A stretch of DNA of 64,000 nt from Strongyloides papillosus (GCA_005656395.1 SRSI01000031.1:496001-560000); one strand, 5' to 3'; counted from the stretch's first letter, positions 1-12,813 are shown. A program made the numbers and translations. The notes: generated by a model not told the origin, from the letters alone.

Positions 1-325
1 GAGTCTATAAATATCTGAGAAAGAATAGAAGAAGTTAGCTAATTAGGTGATGTATACTTAATATGGTAATCTAATGATAATATTACCTATTCTTTTAAAA
101 TGTATTGTTTACTAAATAAAATGTTTAAAAGTAACTATTATTTTTTAATTCCTCTTGAATGTTACACCTAGGCATCATAACAATTTTTTCTCTGAAATAT
201 CGTAAAGTTATTCAAATATTAAATTTTTATTTTTAAAATAGTTTCTATCTATATAATTATAAATTGATAATAAAAATGATATTTATGATCTATGGCTTTT
301 TAAATAATTGATCAGAATGTGACTA
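1..325. other. AT-rich sequence, no gene seen
   Basis: No open frame, repeat or RNA signal that I can support was seen on either strand. Confidence 0.5.
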
Positions 326-1277
326 CACACAAAAAAAAGTGGGGAGCATTTTTGCGTAAAATGTAATGAATTTTTCCCATCTATTAAAATTTGAATTTTC
401 TTGAATTGCGGCTAATTTTATCGCAACTGTATCGTACTTAAAAATTAAAGCAATAATTAAGTAGTTATTGAAATAAGTTTCAATTTTTTACTCTTTTATT
501 GTTATTTTAAAACATAGGTTGTCTTCTACAATACTTTTTTAAATATTTAATTAGAATTTAATTTTATGTAAGATTGTAAATGCTTTTATAAAAGCAATTC
601 TGAACATACGAAAATATTTTTATTAATAAGTTTTAATAGTTTGAGTTATTAATAATTACATTTTTTATTATAAAATTACACTCTTCTGAAGGCCGAAAAG
701 TTTTTGTATGACTTTAATGGTTCTATTTAGAAAATTAAATCTATAAAAAGTTATGATATTATATTGATTTTTATCTATAGTTAAAAATATCTTCTACATA
801 TTTAAACTTAATATGAAAACAAATACTAAAATAATATTTTTAATTATTAATGCTTTGTGTGGTTAAATAATAATTTTTGGCTTTTTGTTATTATTATTAC
901 GAATTTTTTATATTTATTGTTGCCAGTGAATTGTTTAGGACAATGATTTTTGTTAAAACTTAACAACTTTACACGAAATTGAGTTCTACAACATGTTTCA
1001 TGTATATTAGAAAAAAAATTAGATCCTAAGACTAGCATTATATCAAAAACATTAAGATTAAATAAAAGTTACATTATTTAAAATATAAAACATATATAAT
1101 TTTGTAAAAAAAACAGCAAAATTCTGCGACAACCAAGTATTTTTTATTGTTTAAAACATTTTTGCTGTCGCTCGATAATTTTAAAATTTGAATAAATGTT
1201 GATTTTTTTAATAGGTGGGAAATTTTTTTGCATTTCAGATAGATTTGTCAAAATTTTTCCCATTTTTTTTTTCTGTG
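326..1277 (-). mobile_element. Non-autonomous DNA element, family 'TE1', complete copy
   Basis: The ends are CACACAAAAA and its imperfect inverse ...TTTCTGTG, flanked by TA (324-325 and 1278-1279). Read in reverse, the sequence inside both ends matches the element at 28275-29770, for example the stretch around 1120-1270 against 28285-28440. The length of 952 bp agrees with about 945 bp for the other copy once its nested insertion is removed. No transposase is encoded; the short reading frame inside is a chance frame. Boundaries come from comparing copies, and the superfamily is unknown. Confidence 0.7.
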
Positions 1278-1826
1278 TATATACAAAAAAATGCATAAAA
1301 GATAAAAAGTTATAAACATTTTAAATTTTAACTTTATATATTTACTGTAATTTTTTCAGAAATCTCATCTGTAATTACTTTTATTAATTGTTTTTGGTAC
1401 ATGATTGTTTGCTTATTAGAAAGTATATAAATGCTTTGAATTTTAAGTAAATTGTGTTTTTGAAAAACTTCTAAAATTTCAAAATCAGATTAATTTGTAT
1501 AATTAATAGAATATAATTTAAATACGGAGGAAGGTTTATAATATACATCCATCGTTTAAAAATCAAATGATATTTTACCTTTTCAAAAATACTTTTGTAA
1601 CTTTAAGACAATATTTTTAATTAATTTGTGATTAATAAATTTAATTCTTTTCATGTACTTATAAATAACAAAACACTAATTTTTATATTAAATAAAATAA
1701 TTTATAGACAAGTTGTTTATAAAATATGTATATAAATCATTAAATTTATGCATTTAATAATAACAAAAATTTAATAAAAGCATTTTGTCCTACTAAATGA
1801 AGTTTTATAGGAGCTGTTAACAAATA
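1278..1826. other. Intergenic, no gene seen
   Basis: AT-rich sequence with no supportable reading frame. It lies downstream of the minus-strand gene that ends at 1827 and probably holds its 3' end. Confidence 0.5.
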
Positions 1827-2486
1827 TTAAATCTCACTGTCTAAATGATTATTCGACTTTCTAAATTTTGATACTTTTTTTGTTTTTGATATTCTTGCTG
1901 TAGTTATAGTTGATTCTGTTGTAGTTGATAATGCAGCCTTAGCTTCTTTTATAGCTATCTTCAATTGTTTGATGTGTTCTTTTAACCTTTTAATTTTACG
2001 AATATTTTTTTTACCTTCCTCGCTACCATCATAATAGTAGTAATTTTTATAGTCGTAAAAATTAGCATCATAAAGACTTTCGTCTCTATTGTAAATGTTA
2101 TTACCTGTACGATGATTTATCTTTCTTCGACGACGTCTAGAATTAATTTTACTTCTAGAGGGCAAAGGCGATTCGTTTTCATTGCCTGTCGTAAAACTGT
2201 CCATGTTTTCATTGCCAAAATTAATATTATTCTTATTTCCTTTATTATTACTATTATCTACATTACTGTTGTGCTTTTGCTTTATATTATTTCTATTAGA
2301 TTTTGATTTTCTTCTGCTTCTTTTACTTCTATAAATCAAATCATCTGTTTGATCAACTCTACTCAATAACTGGTTACCACCGTCATTGGATCTTACAAAT
2401 GAAATCGCACTAATTAACCATATTATAAAAATAACAGCAAAAAGTATTATTTTAATTTTTGGAAAACCAAAGAGAATTACACGCAT
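1827..2486 (-). CDS. Basic signal-anchored protein of unknown function with coiled coil and Thr-rich tail
   Basis: A single 219-aa frame starts at a normal ATG. Residues 8-30 are a hydrophobic segment, suiting a signal peptide or type II anchor. A dibasic stretch (RSKRSRRKSKSNR) follows at about 53, a possible furin-type processing site, then an Asn/Lys-rich linker and a second Arg cluster (RSKINSRRRRRK). A short Tyr-rich stretch precedes a Lys-rich predicted coiled coil (about 160-188), which runs straight into STTTESTITTAR. The same order (Tyr-rich, coiled coil, TTTESTITT) occurs in the secreted proteins at 19765 and 32281, so it may belong to the same broad family; that link is inference from architecture only. 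Function is not recognised, and low complexity makes any homology search weak. Confidence 0.6.
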   Translation of the reverse strand: MRVILFGFPKIKIILFAVIFIIWLISAISFVRSNDGGNQLLSRVDQTDDLIYRSKRSRRKSKSNRNNIKQKHNSNVDNSNNKGNKNNINFGNENMDSFTTGNENESPLPSRSKINSRRRRRKINHRTGNNIYNRDESLYDANFYDYKNYYYYDGSEEGKKNIRKIKRLKEHIKQLKIAIKEAKAALSTTTESTITTARISKTKKVSKFRKSNNHLDSEI

Positions 2487-5045
2487 TACACTTTTATGAA
2501 TTTATCCATACTACTTATATCAAATTTTAATGTTTAACTAATCAATTTAACTATTTATTTTCAATAAAAATAAATATTATCAATCCACTATATATTAATA
2601 ATATGTATTATAATGTAAAAACTTTTTTTAAACAAAAACAATTATTATTTAAAGGAAAATTTTATTATAAAATTTCCAAGAGATATATAAATCTTTTATT
2701 TTATTAATTAACATATTTCAAAATCTCCTTTGATTAATAGAATAATAATAGTTTATATTTTAATATTTTAGTTCAACATCATTATTTTATACTATAAATT
2801 TCAATGCTCGTCAAAAATAATTACAGGCTATGTTCATATTATTTAACTATTTTTAAATTGTCAAAAAAGGTTTTCAGAATTTCATTTATTAAACGTGAAA
2901 AAAAATTTTTTTGATGATTCTAGGAAAAATTTTTAATAAGTTATTTTATATATAATAATTTATATTGATTAAAAATTTCGCTGCAGTTGTTAATTATAGT
3001 TTTTAATACCTGACAATTTTGATATTTTAAAATGTTTAGGAATATTTTTAAAAATAACTTTTCTAGTTATACATATATGGATATCATATAATTTATCCAA
3101 TAAATAAAAAGTGCATTTATTATTTTTAAATAAATATTGGAAATTTCAAAAAATTAAATTTTATTGTATTCTTTACTGCAATTAAAAACAAATAATTTTT
3201 AAATTGGAAATTTTATTTTCTACAATGACTATTTTTCTATTTAATGAAGTGTTAATGTAAATAAATAAAGAAACATTCTTTGTAAAATTTTCAATATTAT
3301 TTATGATGATTTATTAATATAATTGGCTTCAGACTAATCTATTCAACATTTTTCTTATAATTAATTGTTTAAATAAAAAAAAATTGTTCTTAATATCTCC
3401 ATTGCTTTAACAACCAAGAATGAAAATAAATGTAGTTTGTAATGTTTGAAAAATATTAAAGTTTTTACATTATTTAACGTGATATTTGTGCAAGAATTGT
3501 ATTAGTTTATCATAAGAACTTTTTTAATTATAGAAAATTTATATAATATCACTATAATTACATTAATATTAATTTGTAAGGAAATATTTATATACATAAA
3601 GTAATGAAAAGTTTATGTCGAATATATTTTTTTATCACGGAAGCTCATATAATCTTATTATAAAATAATTCATTAAGTAGGTGTTTTGCAGGATTATACA
3701 AAACATATAATTTCACCATCACTTCTAAAATTCAAAAGTTATTTAAAATATGTTTTTTGATCTTAAATAATGCTTTACTTGTTACTCTGTTAAATTACAG
3801 AATTGAAATAATTAGATACAATTATTTTACCTTATTTCATAGAATAGAAGAATTTATATGATCTTTTATTAAAATAACTCATTAATTAGAAAATTTATAT
3901 AAAATAAAAAAATTTCTAAACAATGATTAATAAGAACAAAACTTTAAATTTATTTCTTAATAAAATTAATTATAAGTGTTTTTTAGAAGTGTATAGAATT
4001 GATAAACTTATAATACTTAATGAACTTATGAGTAAGAAAATTGCATACTGTAATATCCTGTACTTTTGATACAAATATTTACCAGAATGTTGAAATAAAT
4101 ACATTAAATAACTACCAATAACAATAGCATACTCTTTTATAATATTTAAAAGCTTGGATAATTTAACATATAGAATAATTGTAGCAAATACGTTAAAGAC
4201 AATTACCTCGTACACAAGGAAATGTTAGTTTTTAATAATTGATATTTATTGAATTTTTCTAACTGCATTTATTTATCATTTTATAGGGTTTTAAACTCTT
4301 TAGATATTAATTAATTGTTAATAAAAATAAATGGTAATTTTTTAAAATGTTATTCTTCCATCTAAAAGATTAATGTTTATTTGTCACACCCGTAAAAGAT
4401 CCATGTAATTTAAATTTTAAAATAGATCTATGCAAATAATAAAATGTTAACTTTTTAACCAAATTAATTTTTTTCATAAACTATTAATTTTTTATTAAGC
4501 TACTAAATAAAAGTAAGATCTTGTATGTTGTAAAATCAAATACCCAATGTTATTAATTGTAATTTTTTAGAAATGCTGTTATATAAGATGGATTTCTTAA
4601 ATTTAAAGTCATGACTGTTACATTTAAAAAAGGTAGTGGAAAAATTTCAACTAACATTCTACAATCAAATATAGATGGAAAAAGAATTCATTATTTTTAT
4701 ACAAAAGTAATATTTTTATTATTTACTTCAAGAATATTAAAGATTGCTCCGTTTAAAAATTATTTACAAACAAAGGAATAATTATTGATATATTGTGCGT
4801 GAATAAAGTATAAAAAGATAATATAATTTAATTTTCTTAGGTGGAGTTTTAAGTAAATAAAAATTTTTCATTTCCGTGAGTTTATATTTATTAATCATAA
4901 TATAAGCTTCAGTTTTTCTATAAATTTTATACAATTTTCTGCTGTTGTTTCATTTTTTAAAAAAAAATTTTAAACACGCAAAAAGTTTCGTATAATTTGT
5001 TTAAATCTAACAAAAATTCCTTATAATTATTATTTTATAATATAA
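2487..5045. other. Long intergenic region, no convincing gene
   Basis: Very AT-rich. The only longer frame (3970-4215, minus) encodes a hydrophobic 81-aa stretch, but its first codon is GTG rather than ATG and no splice structure supports it. I do not call it. The last part should hold the promoter of the chemoreceptor at 5046. Confidence 0.5.
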
Positions 5046-6146
5046 ATGTCCAATTATTCAGAAAATAAAGACTATATTCTTTTTAAAGTTACAAAAATAT
5101 TCCCTTTTTTTTCTGTTGATGTTGGCTTACCAACGTTATGCTTCCATGTTTTTTTAAGTATTATTTGTTACATTATTTACATATGGACATTAGTTTGTCT
5201 TATTAAATATAAAAAAAATTTACTTGAATTAAATGAAACATTTTGTAATACAACTATTGTTGGTGGTTTTCTTGACATTATAACACATGTTGAATCTGTT
5301 GCATTTAATATATTTAACCTGTATCCTCCTGTATCAGAACTATTAAAGGATCTTGGAGATCTTTCTTATGTTTGGACAATATATTATAGTTCAATGTATT
5401 TTTTTCCATTTTGTCAATTTTTTTTATGCACTTACATTGCATTCCAAAGATTCGTTATTATTTTTTACCCATTTAAAGGTGAAAATGTAAGTTTATTTAA
5501 CTTTCTCTTTTTTCTAATGACTCTTAAGTTTTTAAAAGCGACTTTCATTCCATTTCTTGTACTTATGTTTGTTACAAGTATTGCCCCGACATGGTATCTT
5601 TGGAATGCTTCAATATTCTTCAATCAAATACCTACAATTTTTACAAATGGATATGTTTTGCGAGTTTTAAATTATAAAAAAAAAGATTGGATGAATAATC
5701 CATCAAATAGTAGAAACTCAATAATTCATTATTCAACATTTATTGGCTTAGCATTTTTTTTCAATATAATTTCATCGGGAAAAATACTGATCTATAATTA
5801 CAAACAAGTCAAAAAGTCAAGAGAAAATTCAAAACAAAAAAAGGTTAATTTAAATATGTTACTTTATTCAATATGTACAACTTTTACTCAATTTTTATTT
5901 GTTGCGATAAATTTTGTATGGTATTTTGGTAGCACAACTGCTGAAGATCCAAGTTTTTATTATTTATGCTATGTACTGAGGCTGTATATTATACATTTAA
6001 TTTGTCTAACTCAGCCATTTTATCTTTTTTGGTTATCAAAAAAAGTAAGAGCTCTTATTTTAAGAAGTGTTGGTGTTAAAACAGAAATAAGTAATATGGT
6101 TGGTAAGTCAACAACAAGAGCACGAGTTACTGTAAAAAAGAATTAA
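5046..6146 (+). CDS. Seven-transmembrane chemoreceptor (nematode srg/srv-like)
   Basis: A putative G-protein-coupled chemosensory receptor of the plasma membrane, probably neuronal. The 366-aa frame has an N-terminal outer segment, then about seven hydrophobic helices. The conserved end of helix 3 reads AFQRFVIIFYPF, the position of the NRFxxxxxP signature of nematode Srg/Srv receptors. Helix 7 is followed by QPFYLFWLSKKVRALILRS and a basic tail, typical of this superfamily. The open frame contains a candidate in-frame intron at 5487-5528; splicing it would remove 14 hydrophobic residues and join GEN to FLKATF, which fits the short loop between helices 3 and 4. The mature protein is then probably 352 aa. 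The superfamily is secure; the exact class is uncertain. Confidence 0.8.
   Translation: MSNYSENKDYILFKVTKIFPFFSVDVGLPTLCFHVFLSIICYIIYIWTLVCLIKYKKNLLELNETFCNTTIVGGFLDIITHVESVAFNIFNLYPPVSELLKDLGDLSYVWTIYYSSMYFFPFCQFFLCTYIAFQRFVIIFYPFKGENVSLFNFLFFLMTLKFLKATFIPFLVLMFVTSIAPTWYLWNASIFFNQIPTIFTNGYVLRVLNYKKKDWMNNPSNSRNSIIHYSTFIGLAFFFNIISSGKILIYNYKQVKKSRENSKQKKVNLNMLLYSICTTFTQFLFVAINFVWYFGSTTAEDPSFYYLCYVLRLYIIHLICLTQPFYLFWLSKKVRALILRSVGVKTEISNMVGKSTTRARVTVKKN
5487..5528 (+). other. Candidate 42-nt phase-0 intron inside the chemoreceptor frame
   Basis: Begins GTAAGT and ends CTTAAG. It is 42 nt, has no stop in frame, and therefore hides inside the open frame. The same length is seen in introns at 10290, 13767, 21973 and 24434. 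The residues it would encode (VSLFNFLFFLMTLK) have no counterpart in the usual helix 3-4 loop. Confidence 0.55.
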
Positions 6147-8882
6147 GCTCCTTTGATAAACAAATAATTTTAAATACTCCAATTATGAAATTCAAAAAAG
6201 TATTATAACATATTAACAATAAAACAAAGAATATATTCTTTATAATAATTAAAAGTATTTATAAAAGGTATTATATAAGTTCCTTTTGATAACTTTTTCC
6301 TGGCATTTTTAGTGTATTTTTAAAATATCTTCAATCAAAAAATTTTTGTATCACTTATAATTTCATCTAACATAAATAGTTTTCTTACAATTTTTTGTAT
6401 TTCAGAAGTTGATAGTTAAAAATAAATATTCAATATGATTTATTAATATATCCTAAAGAGTTATGACGAAATATATTTATTAAGCATTAATAATGCTTCC
6501 GTTAACAAAATCGTTTTTTCTATTTAATTAATCATTTCCCAAATTTAATGAAAAAAAGAAAGTTCAAATAGTACTGTCATTGATAAATATTTTGGAATTA
6601 AAAAATTTTAAAAGTATTGTTCGTATGTTCTTCAATTTTAATTATTTTATCAATCTCCAATCAAAGGCTACGCCTTATTTTTGTTTAACTTTGTAGCACA
6701 ATCTATTTAGGATTTTCTTAGTAAAAACTACTACTATTCTTTGGCTCATTACATGACCAATTATTTACCAATCTTTGAAATATAAAGTTTTCCCTCTATC
6801 CTTGTGATAAGTCTTTCAAATGACTCACAGACCAATTTATTTCATTATGTTTTGGAATTATTAAATGGGAGATAAAAGAGTACGAAAAATGTATCCAAAA
6901 AAGTTATGTTTTTTGAAAATAATATAATTAATAATTATTCAGAACTTCTGGGACTCTATCTTCCACTAAGATAGACAAAAATACATCTAATGACTATTTA
7001 ATCATAGAAACTGATAAAGTTTTAATAATTTTATGTTATTAACAATACTGATTTGTGAAAAAAAAATGAAAAAATGTGGCACTTAAATTAGTATACTCAG
7101 TTTCATTGTTAAGCTATAAACTTCATAATAGTTTCACTTTTTATGTTGAATTGAGATCTATATAAAAAAATTTTTTTTTATTTATATTTAGCAAATTATT
7201 AGTAAATAATAGTATCTAACTTTTAAATTTTTTTAAATAGTCATAACATTTTTGTATGCAAATTGACCAATTATTAATCAATCTCAAATATTATAACACT
7301 TCCGCGCTATTCTAATAATGTACCGTTCAGAGAAGAATATGTTTATTATATTTCGTTAACTTTGGGGAAAATTAATCGGGTAACAAAGCCATGAAAAAAG
7401 GGTCTAAAAAAAGATTTTTTAAGTAACTTGGCTAACTTTAGCAACAAAAAATTGAAAACATTCTAGCTCTCTAGGTTAGGGAAAAATATATCTTTTGCCA
7501 ATCCAATTATATAAATCTGTTAGGTTTAAGAAGAGTTATGATGAAGATAAAATTATTATCCATATTTTTTATTAAAAATAATCTTGTGTCTTTTAATTTT
7601 TAGATAAAAACCATTATTATCTTTCAAATCTCAAATTTAATTATTTCAAATTTTGTTTCATGCAAATGAAAAAATTATTTATTAATTTAACGTTATTGTG
7701 TATAAGGTGTTATCATTGTGCTTTATAGTACATAACAAACCATAACGAACCATGTATGAACTTACTAAACCTTTCAAAGACAAGTAGTAAATATTCCATT
7801 TCTTTTATTTTAAAATTAATAACTATGTTAGTTTTTTATTATTTATTTGTCCTAAAAATATTATTCTACAGCCTAGACATGTTCGGTAGATGCATTTGAT
7901 ATTATTAGTAAAGAAAAAAGTATTTCATTGTGCATAAACGCATAAATATTAATAAAATAGGCATCATCGATTTTTTTCAGAAAGAGAATTTCTACGCATC
8001 ATAAATAGTTTTGTAATCACATTTTTAGGACTTTTAACTTTATCAAACGAATGCTATTTATCGATTTACCTTTGTTTTTTAACTAGTTCATACATTGCGA
8101 ATTGAAATGTTATAATTAAGAAAACAATTTATCCAATATCAAAAATATTTTCAGTTCTCCTTTATTTTTTATGATATTTTATTCTCGTAGACATTAATTT
8201 TTTTATCTTTTTTATATTACTTTGATTTTTCTTACTATCTTTAGTTAATATATATACTGATTTGAATTAAATTCATATTTTTTTTCTTGTCTTACCATCT
8301 AAATACTCATGAGTTTCTTATTATGGTTCACTATAAATGATTTAATTAAAGAAGTTTCTTGGTTTGTAATTTCAATAATCATTATAGACTATTTGAAATA
8401 AAAAATTAATTAACATGATATTCATTATTAATATTTGTAATGTATGGATAATGTTAAAAATATAAACAGATTGTCGTGATAAGATATGCATAAGGGCTGT
8501 TTTATAGTAGTTTACTATATTATATTTGATATTTATGAAAGTGTAATATAATTAGTTTTAAAAAGCAGTTTTATTAAAATTTAAACTATTTATTTATTTT
8601 ATGTATCAGGTAAATTCAAATACAGCTGAAATGAAAATTCATTGTTCAAAAACTTAAAGCTTTATCTATCTATGACTCTACTTTGTAAATTTAATATTTA
8701 TGCTTATTTTAATTATTAAATCTAATGTTTATAGTATTTGACCTAATAAATAAAATGAAATTGCTTGTATTCTTGTACATTTAGGTATACATATCCATTT
8801 TACAATTTTAAAACGATTTTAATCATTATATGTTTGTCAGGTCTGTTATTATTAAAGTTACCTATTTGGTTATTAAAATAAA
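6147..8882. other. Intergenic region holding an old repeat, no gene
   Basis: No supportable coding frame. The part from about 6640 to 7560 is a diverged repeat (listed separately). The rest is plain AT-rich sequence. Confidence 0.5.
6640..7560 (+). repeat. Two diverged ~490-bp repeat units related to the foldback arrays
   Basis: Phrases such as 'gaccaattatttaccaatct' (6770) recur about 490 bp later as a variant near 7262. Both resemble the units at 39.2-41.1 kb and, reversed, 48.2-50.2 kb. Shared landmarks are the purine-rich 'agagttatg' block, a C-rich block before 'ttcaaatga', and the 'acatctaatgactatttaa' block (6983). No flanking inverted repeat was recognised here, so this looks like an old, eroded copy. 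Confidence 0.55.
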
Positions 8883-10631
8883 ATGTCTTTAACGCAACTA
8901 CGAAGATCCTTTCAAAAATATATATTTTGCATTGTTTTTTTTGTTATCATAGTATTTCTATCAATAAGTAATATTTTAGAAGTTAAAAATTATTATTTAT
9001 ACTCAATAAAAGACTATATTATTAATAATGATAAAATATATATTGAGAAAGGTATTGAAAGTGTTTTGCTAAAGATAAATTGCAACAATTTACTATTTGA
9101 ATTACATAATGATTTATCTAATAGAAGTTATCCAATATCTGAGATTTATAATGAAATTAAAGATTTAAAAGAAAAATTATATTTTAAAAGAGGATACAAA
9201 TGTGTTGATATTTTTGACAATAACCAATTAAGTTTAAAAACCAAAGGAAATATTACTAGTCTAAAATCAAGAGATGTATTAACTTTTGGTATACATTTTT
9301 ATGAAATTAGTATAATTGAGAATGAGGAAGTCATAAAGAAATTTTTCATTATTGACAAAGAGAATTTTAAATACAATAAAAACCGTAGTTTTGAAGTATT
9401 CCTAAAGCTTATAAAAGACAAAATTATTTTCAACGAAAGTTCATATTGCAAAATTTTAAAACCATTAAATCTACACGAATTATTGGTTACATTAATGTTG
9501 TCGAGATGTATTCCTGTGATAAATAAAAAATGGTCACTTGATATTTTATTAATTGATAATAACTTTGAATGGAGAAAGGCCTTAGTAATTCAAGATGATA
9601 CTGATTATTTAAATCCACAATATTTCCATAATCATCCACTATCTAATTATGAAATGGAAGAAAAAATAATGTATGGTGAAAAACTTCTTTCATGGAATTT
9701 TAAAGTTTCAACATCAATTGCATATAACATTTTAACATTTCTAGAGAAAAGATATACTGGTGACGTTATTGACAAAAATATTGAAGCCGATAATTTATAT
9801 AGTGAAGACAAAGAAATGTTTGAAAGAGAAAGATTAAAATCGTTAGTTGTTAACAAATTCACTGTAACAATGATTACCTATAGAAGGATCAATGGTTTAA
9901 ATTATTCTTTAGCGCAGTTTAACAATAATAAAAATGTTGACAAAATTGTAGTAATTTGGAATGATCCAGATTTATCAAAATTACCTAAAAAAACTGAGTG
10001 GAATAAAAGTGTAGCACCTGTATTTTTTGTGAAAGCAGCTCATAATACACTACATAATAAATTTTTACCCTATGATATCATAAAAACAGAAGCAATTTTG
10101 ATATTAGATGATGACCAAAAATTGACTAGGCCATTATTGACAAACCTTTTTGATTTATGGGAATATAACAGAGATGTACTTGTAGGATATAATAGAAGAC
10201 TTACCGGAGGCAAAAACAATTCTGAATATATATCTTCTGATGTCAAAACATTTGATCTTATATTAACTAGTTTGTCATTTTTAAATAAAGTAAGTCATGA
10301 TATGGTAAATTTAGTACGAAAATTTTTTTAGAAATATTTATATTATTATACATATAGCTTTTCAAGTAAATTTAAAAAAGAGATAGATAAATTAATGAAT
10401 TGTGAAGACATCGCAATGAATTATCTAGTTGCTATGCTCAGTAACAAACCAAATGTGGCATTGACAATTGGTAATGATTTATCTTCATGTGACAATTGTT
10501 CAGCTTCTGGACTATCTACCAAATCAAATCACTACAAAATAAGAAGTAAATGTGTTTATGAATTAAACAATCTTTTTGGAGTAAATCCAATGATAAAAAA
10601 TAAATTTTTTGTAAATACGTTTGACAAGTAA
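8883..10631 (+). CDS. Exostosin-like glycosyltransferase (GT64 domain), type II membrane protein
   Basis: Two exons, 8883-10289 and 10332-10631, with a 42-nt phase-0 intron, give 568 aa. Residues 15-32 form a signal anchor, as in Golgi glycosyltransferases. The C-terminal ~250 residues match the GT64 domain of EXT/EXTL proteins: FTVTMITYRR, IVVIWNDP, HNTLHNKFLPYD, ILILDDDQ with the metal-binding DDD at 409-411, then after the splice MNCEDIAMNYLV and the Cys-containing GLSTKSNHYKIRSKC block. Family knowledge says GT64 domains add GlcNAc to heparan-sulphate backbones. The upstream half is short and diverged; only a stretch like the end of the exostosin GT47 domain (LHELLVTLMLSRCIPVI) remains. 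The protein is therefore smaller than the ~800-aa EXTL3/rib-2 type and may lack a working second transferase. The ATG is the first in frame and just precedes the anchor. Confidence 0.85.
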
Positions 10632-12662
10632 CATAAAAATGGAAGCAAAAATTTACACCCTTTAAAATTGCACAAAATTAAATTTTAACATTTCAATACT
10701 TTTTAATCTGTCTTGGCCAATTTTTGTAGTTTACAAGTATGTATATCATTGTATAAACATTAAATTGTAATATTATGGAAATTATTATTTTTGAGGTTTA
10801 AATAATTAAACTATATGGGATATTTAAATAATATTTTTGAATGTAGTATTTTTTATCTTTTTTGAGAAAGCCTTTAAGATCTATGATTAGGTTGAAGTTT
10901 CATCAAAACAACTTTTTCTAACTAAAAAGATTGAAAACTTATGGAAGAAAATGTTTATATGCTTAGTATACTTAGGTATACATAATTTTATTCCAATAAG
11001 TTCTAATAGTGATCAAAAAATAAAATCCTTTTATAGCGTCAAATTAAAAAACGAATATAGACTAAAAGTTAATCAAAAAATATTAGATGATTATTATATT
11101 GTATTCATCGTTAAAAAATCTGCATACATGTTAAATTATTCATCCTTGAAAAAGAAGTATAGTTTTTACCACAACAAAGCTTTGTTTTGTATTAATTTTT
11201 GATACTAGAAGGTTTGTACTTGTAAATTTATTTCTTTGTAAAGTATTCTTTAGTTACGGAAAACGTTTAAAATAACTTAATCAGTAAATTTCAATTAATA
11301 AAAAATTTAATCAGATATTTCTTCTTCTTTTGTTTGCATATTAACAAATGTTATTAAAATATGGCATTTAAATTTAGTATAATGATTGATGGTAATATTT
11401 TTTAAATAGTCATTTGACAAAATCCCTTTCAGTTCATAAAAGAAATTATTCAATAATTTCGTTATCAATTTAATACTATTTATATTAACGAATGTTTTGA
11501 TATGCATAATACTAAATAAACATTTAAATATTATAAGATTTGGTTATTTATGAAAACATTTGTACTATTTTTTTTCTTTTTATTACTAAGACATGTTTTT
11601 TACATTATATTAAAAAGAATAATTAATGAGTCATTTGTTTAAATAAAGATTAAAATTTCTTTTAAAGTAAAGAGTAACTTATTTACAAAATGAACCAAAA
11701 CAATGATCACACATTTGTATTCAATGTCCAACTCTAATTACTTATTTTTTTAAATTAAAAATATACTTTCATATATAGAAATAACTAAAGTTGTTATTTA
11801 CTTCAAGATGCAAGTTACTTATTAAAGATTTTCTTCTTTTCGATATAAAAAACAATTACAATAATTGCTGAAATATTTTAAAAACAAACCATTTATTTAT
11901 GAGCTTGCCTGAGATCATTCATAATATTTTATCATTTTTTAGATTGGAAATATACAGTCAGTATGTTTGTCTTTAGTAATATTTTTTAATCTTATGAAAG
12001 ATAAATTTTTATCAAAAAGCAATAAAAAAATTTTGCATCAAGATTTAATATTAAAAAATAATCTAGTTATATGAAAAACATGCTACATTATATCAATAAG
12101 AAAAATTTTTTTGTTATATGATACTACAACTGTGGTAATTTTTAATTAAAGATTACTATAATATAAAGAAAATTCAAACAACTAAAAAGTATTTTATCAG
12201 AAATAATTACAATTTTATTCAAAAAAATTAATTGATAAGATTAGGAAACATTTAAAATTCAAATCTTTAGAGTATCAATAAAAAATTTTAATCAAACGGC
12301 ACATAAAAAAGCGATCGTTTTTAATAAAGTTTAATTCTTAACAAGTTGTAAATAATTTTGGAAATATTTTTTTTCTTACCATTATAATTAGTAAAGAAGA
12401 TCAATTTATTAATAAAATATTATATAAAACAAGTTTTCTCAACAATACTTAAATTTTTGTCATATATGCTATTAATAAACAGTATATATTTTGAGTTAAT
12501 TGTTTAAAATATTAATCACATGTTCTTAATAAACATTTATTAAAATTTATTAATCAAAATACATTCCACTTTTAATACCAAAGGAATCATAAGATCTGTA
12601 ATTAAAAATGATTAGATTTTAGTTAATGTACAAATATTATAGTAATATTTTTTCAGTACTCT
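10632..12662. other. Intergenic, no firm gene
   Basis: AT-rich. A plus-strand frame at 10951-11202 has an ATG, a hydrophobic start and 83 codons, but no recognisable motif. A 66-aa minus frame at 11307-11507 has no support. Neither is called. Confidence 0.45.
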
Positions 12663-12715
12663 CTTATCTACATAAATATTTGCTTATTTTATAAAGACAA
12701 ATTAGCAAAAGATAA
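12663..12715. promoter_or_regulatory. Two GATA-type sites upstream of the metallothionein gene
   Basis: CTTATCT at 12663-12669 (AGATAAG on the other strand) and AGATAA at 12710-12715 lie 166-218 bp before the ATG. In C. elegans, intestinal expression of metallothionein genes depends on GATA sites bound by ELT-2. In a genome this AT-rich such short sites also arise by chance. I saw no TGCRCNC metal-response element. Confidence 0.35.
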
Positions 12716-12813
12716 TTTTTTTATAATTTAGTTTTATAAAAACTATCCTTAATGACATTGAGAGTTATTGAACTTAACATGTAAACATGATCAATGGCCT
12801 ATCAAAATATGTG

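Noticed and set aside
3970..4215. Hydrophobic 81-aa minus-strand frame.
   Set aside because: It begins with GTG, has no upstream exon with a matching splice site and resembles nothing I know. Hydrophobic chance frames are common in T-rich DNA.
10951..11202. 83-aa plus-strand frame behind the GT64 gene.
   Set aside because: It has an ATG but no motif, homologue or splice link. It could be real, but I cannot support it.
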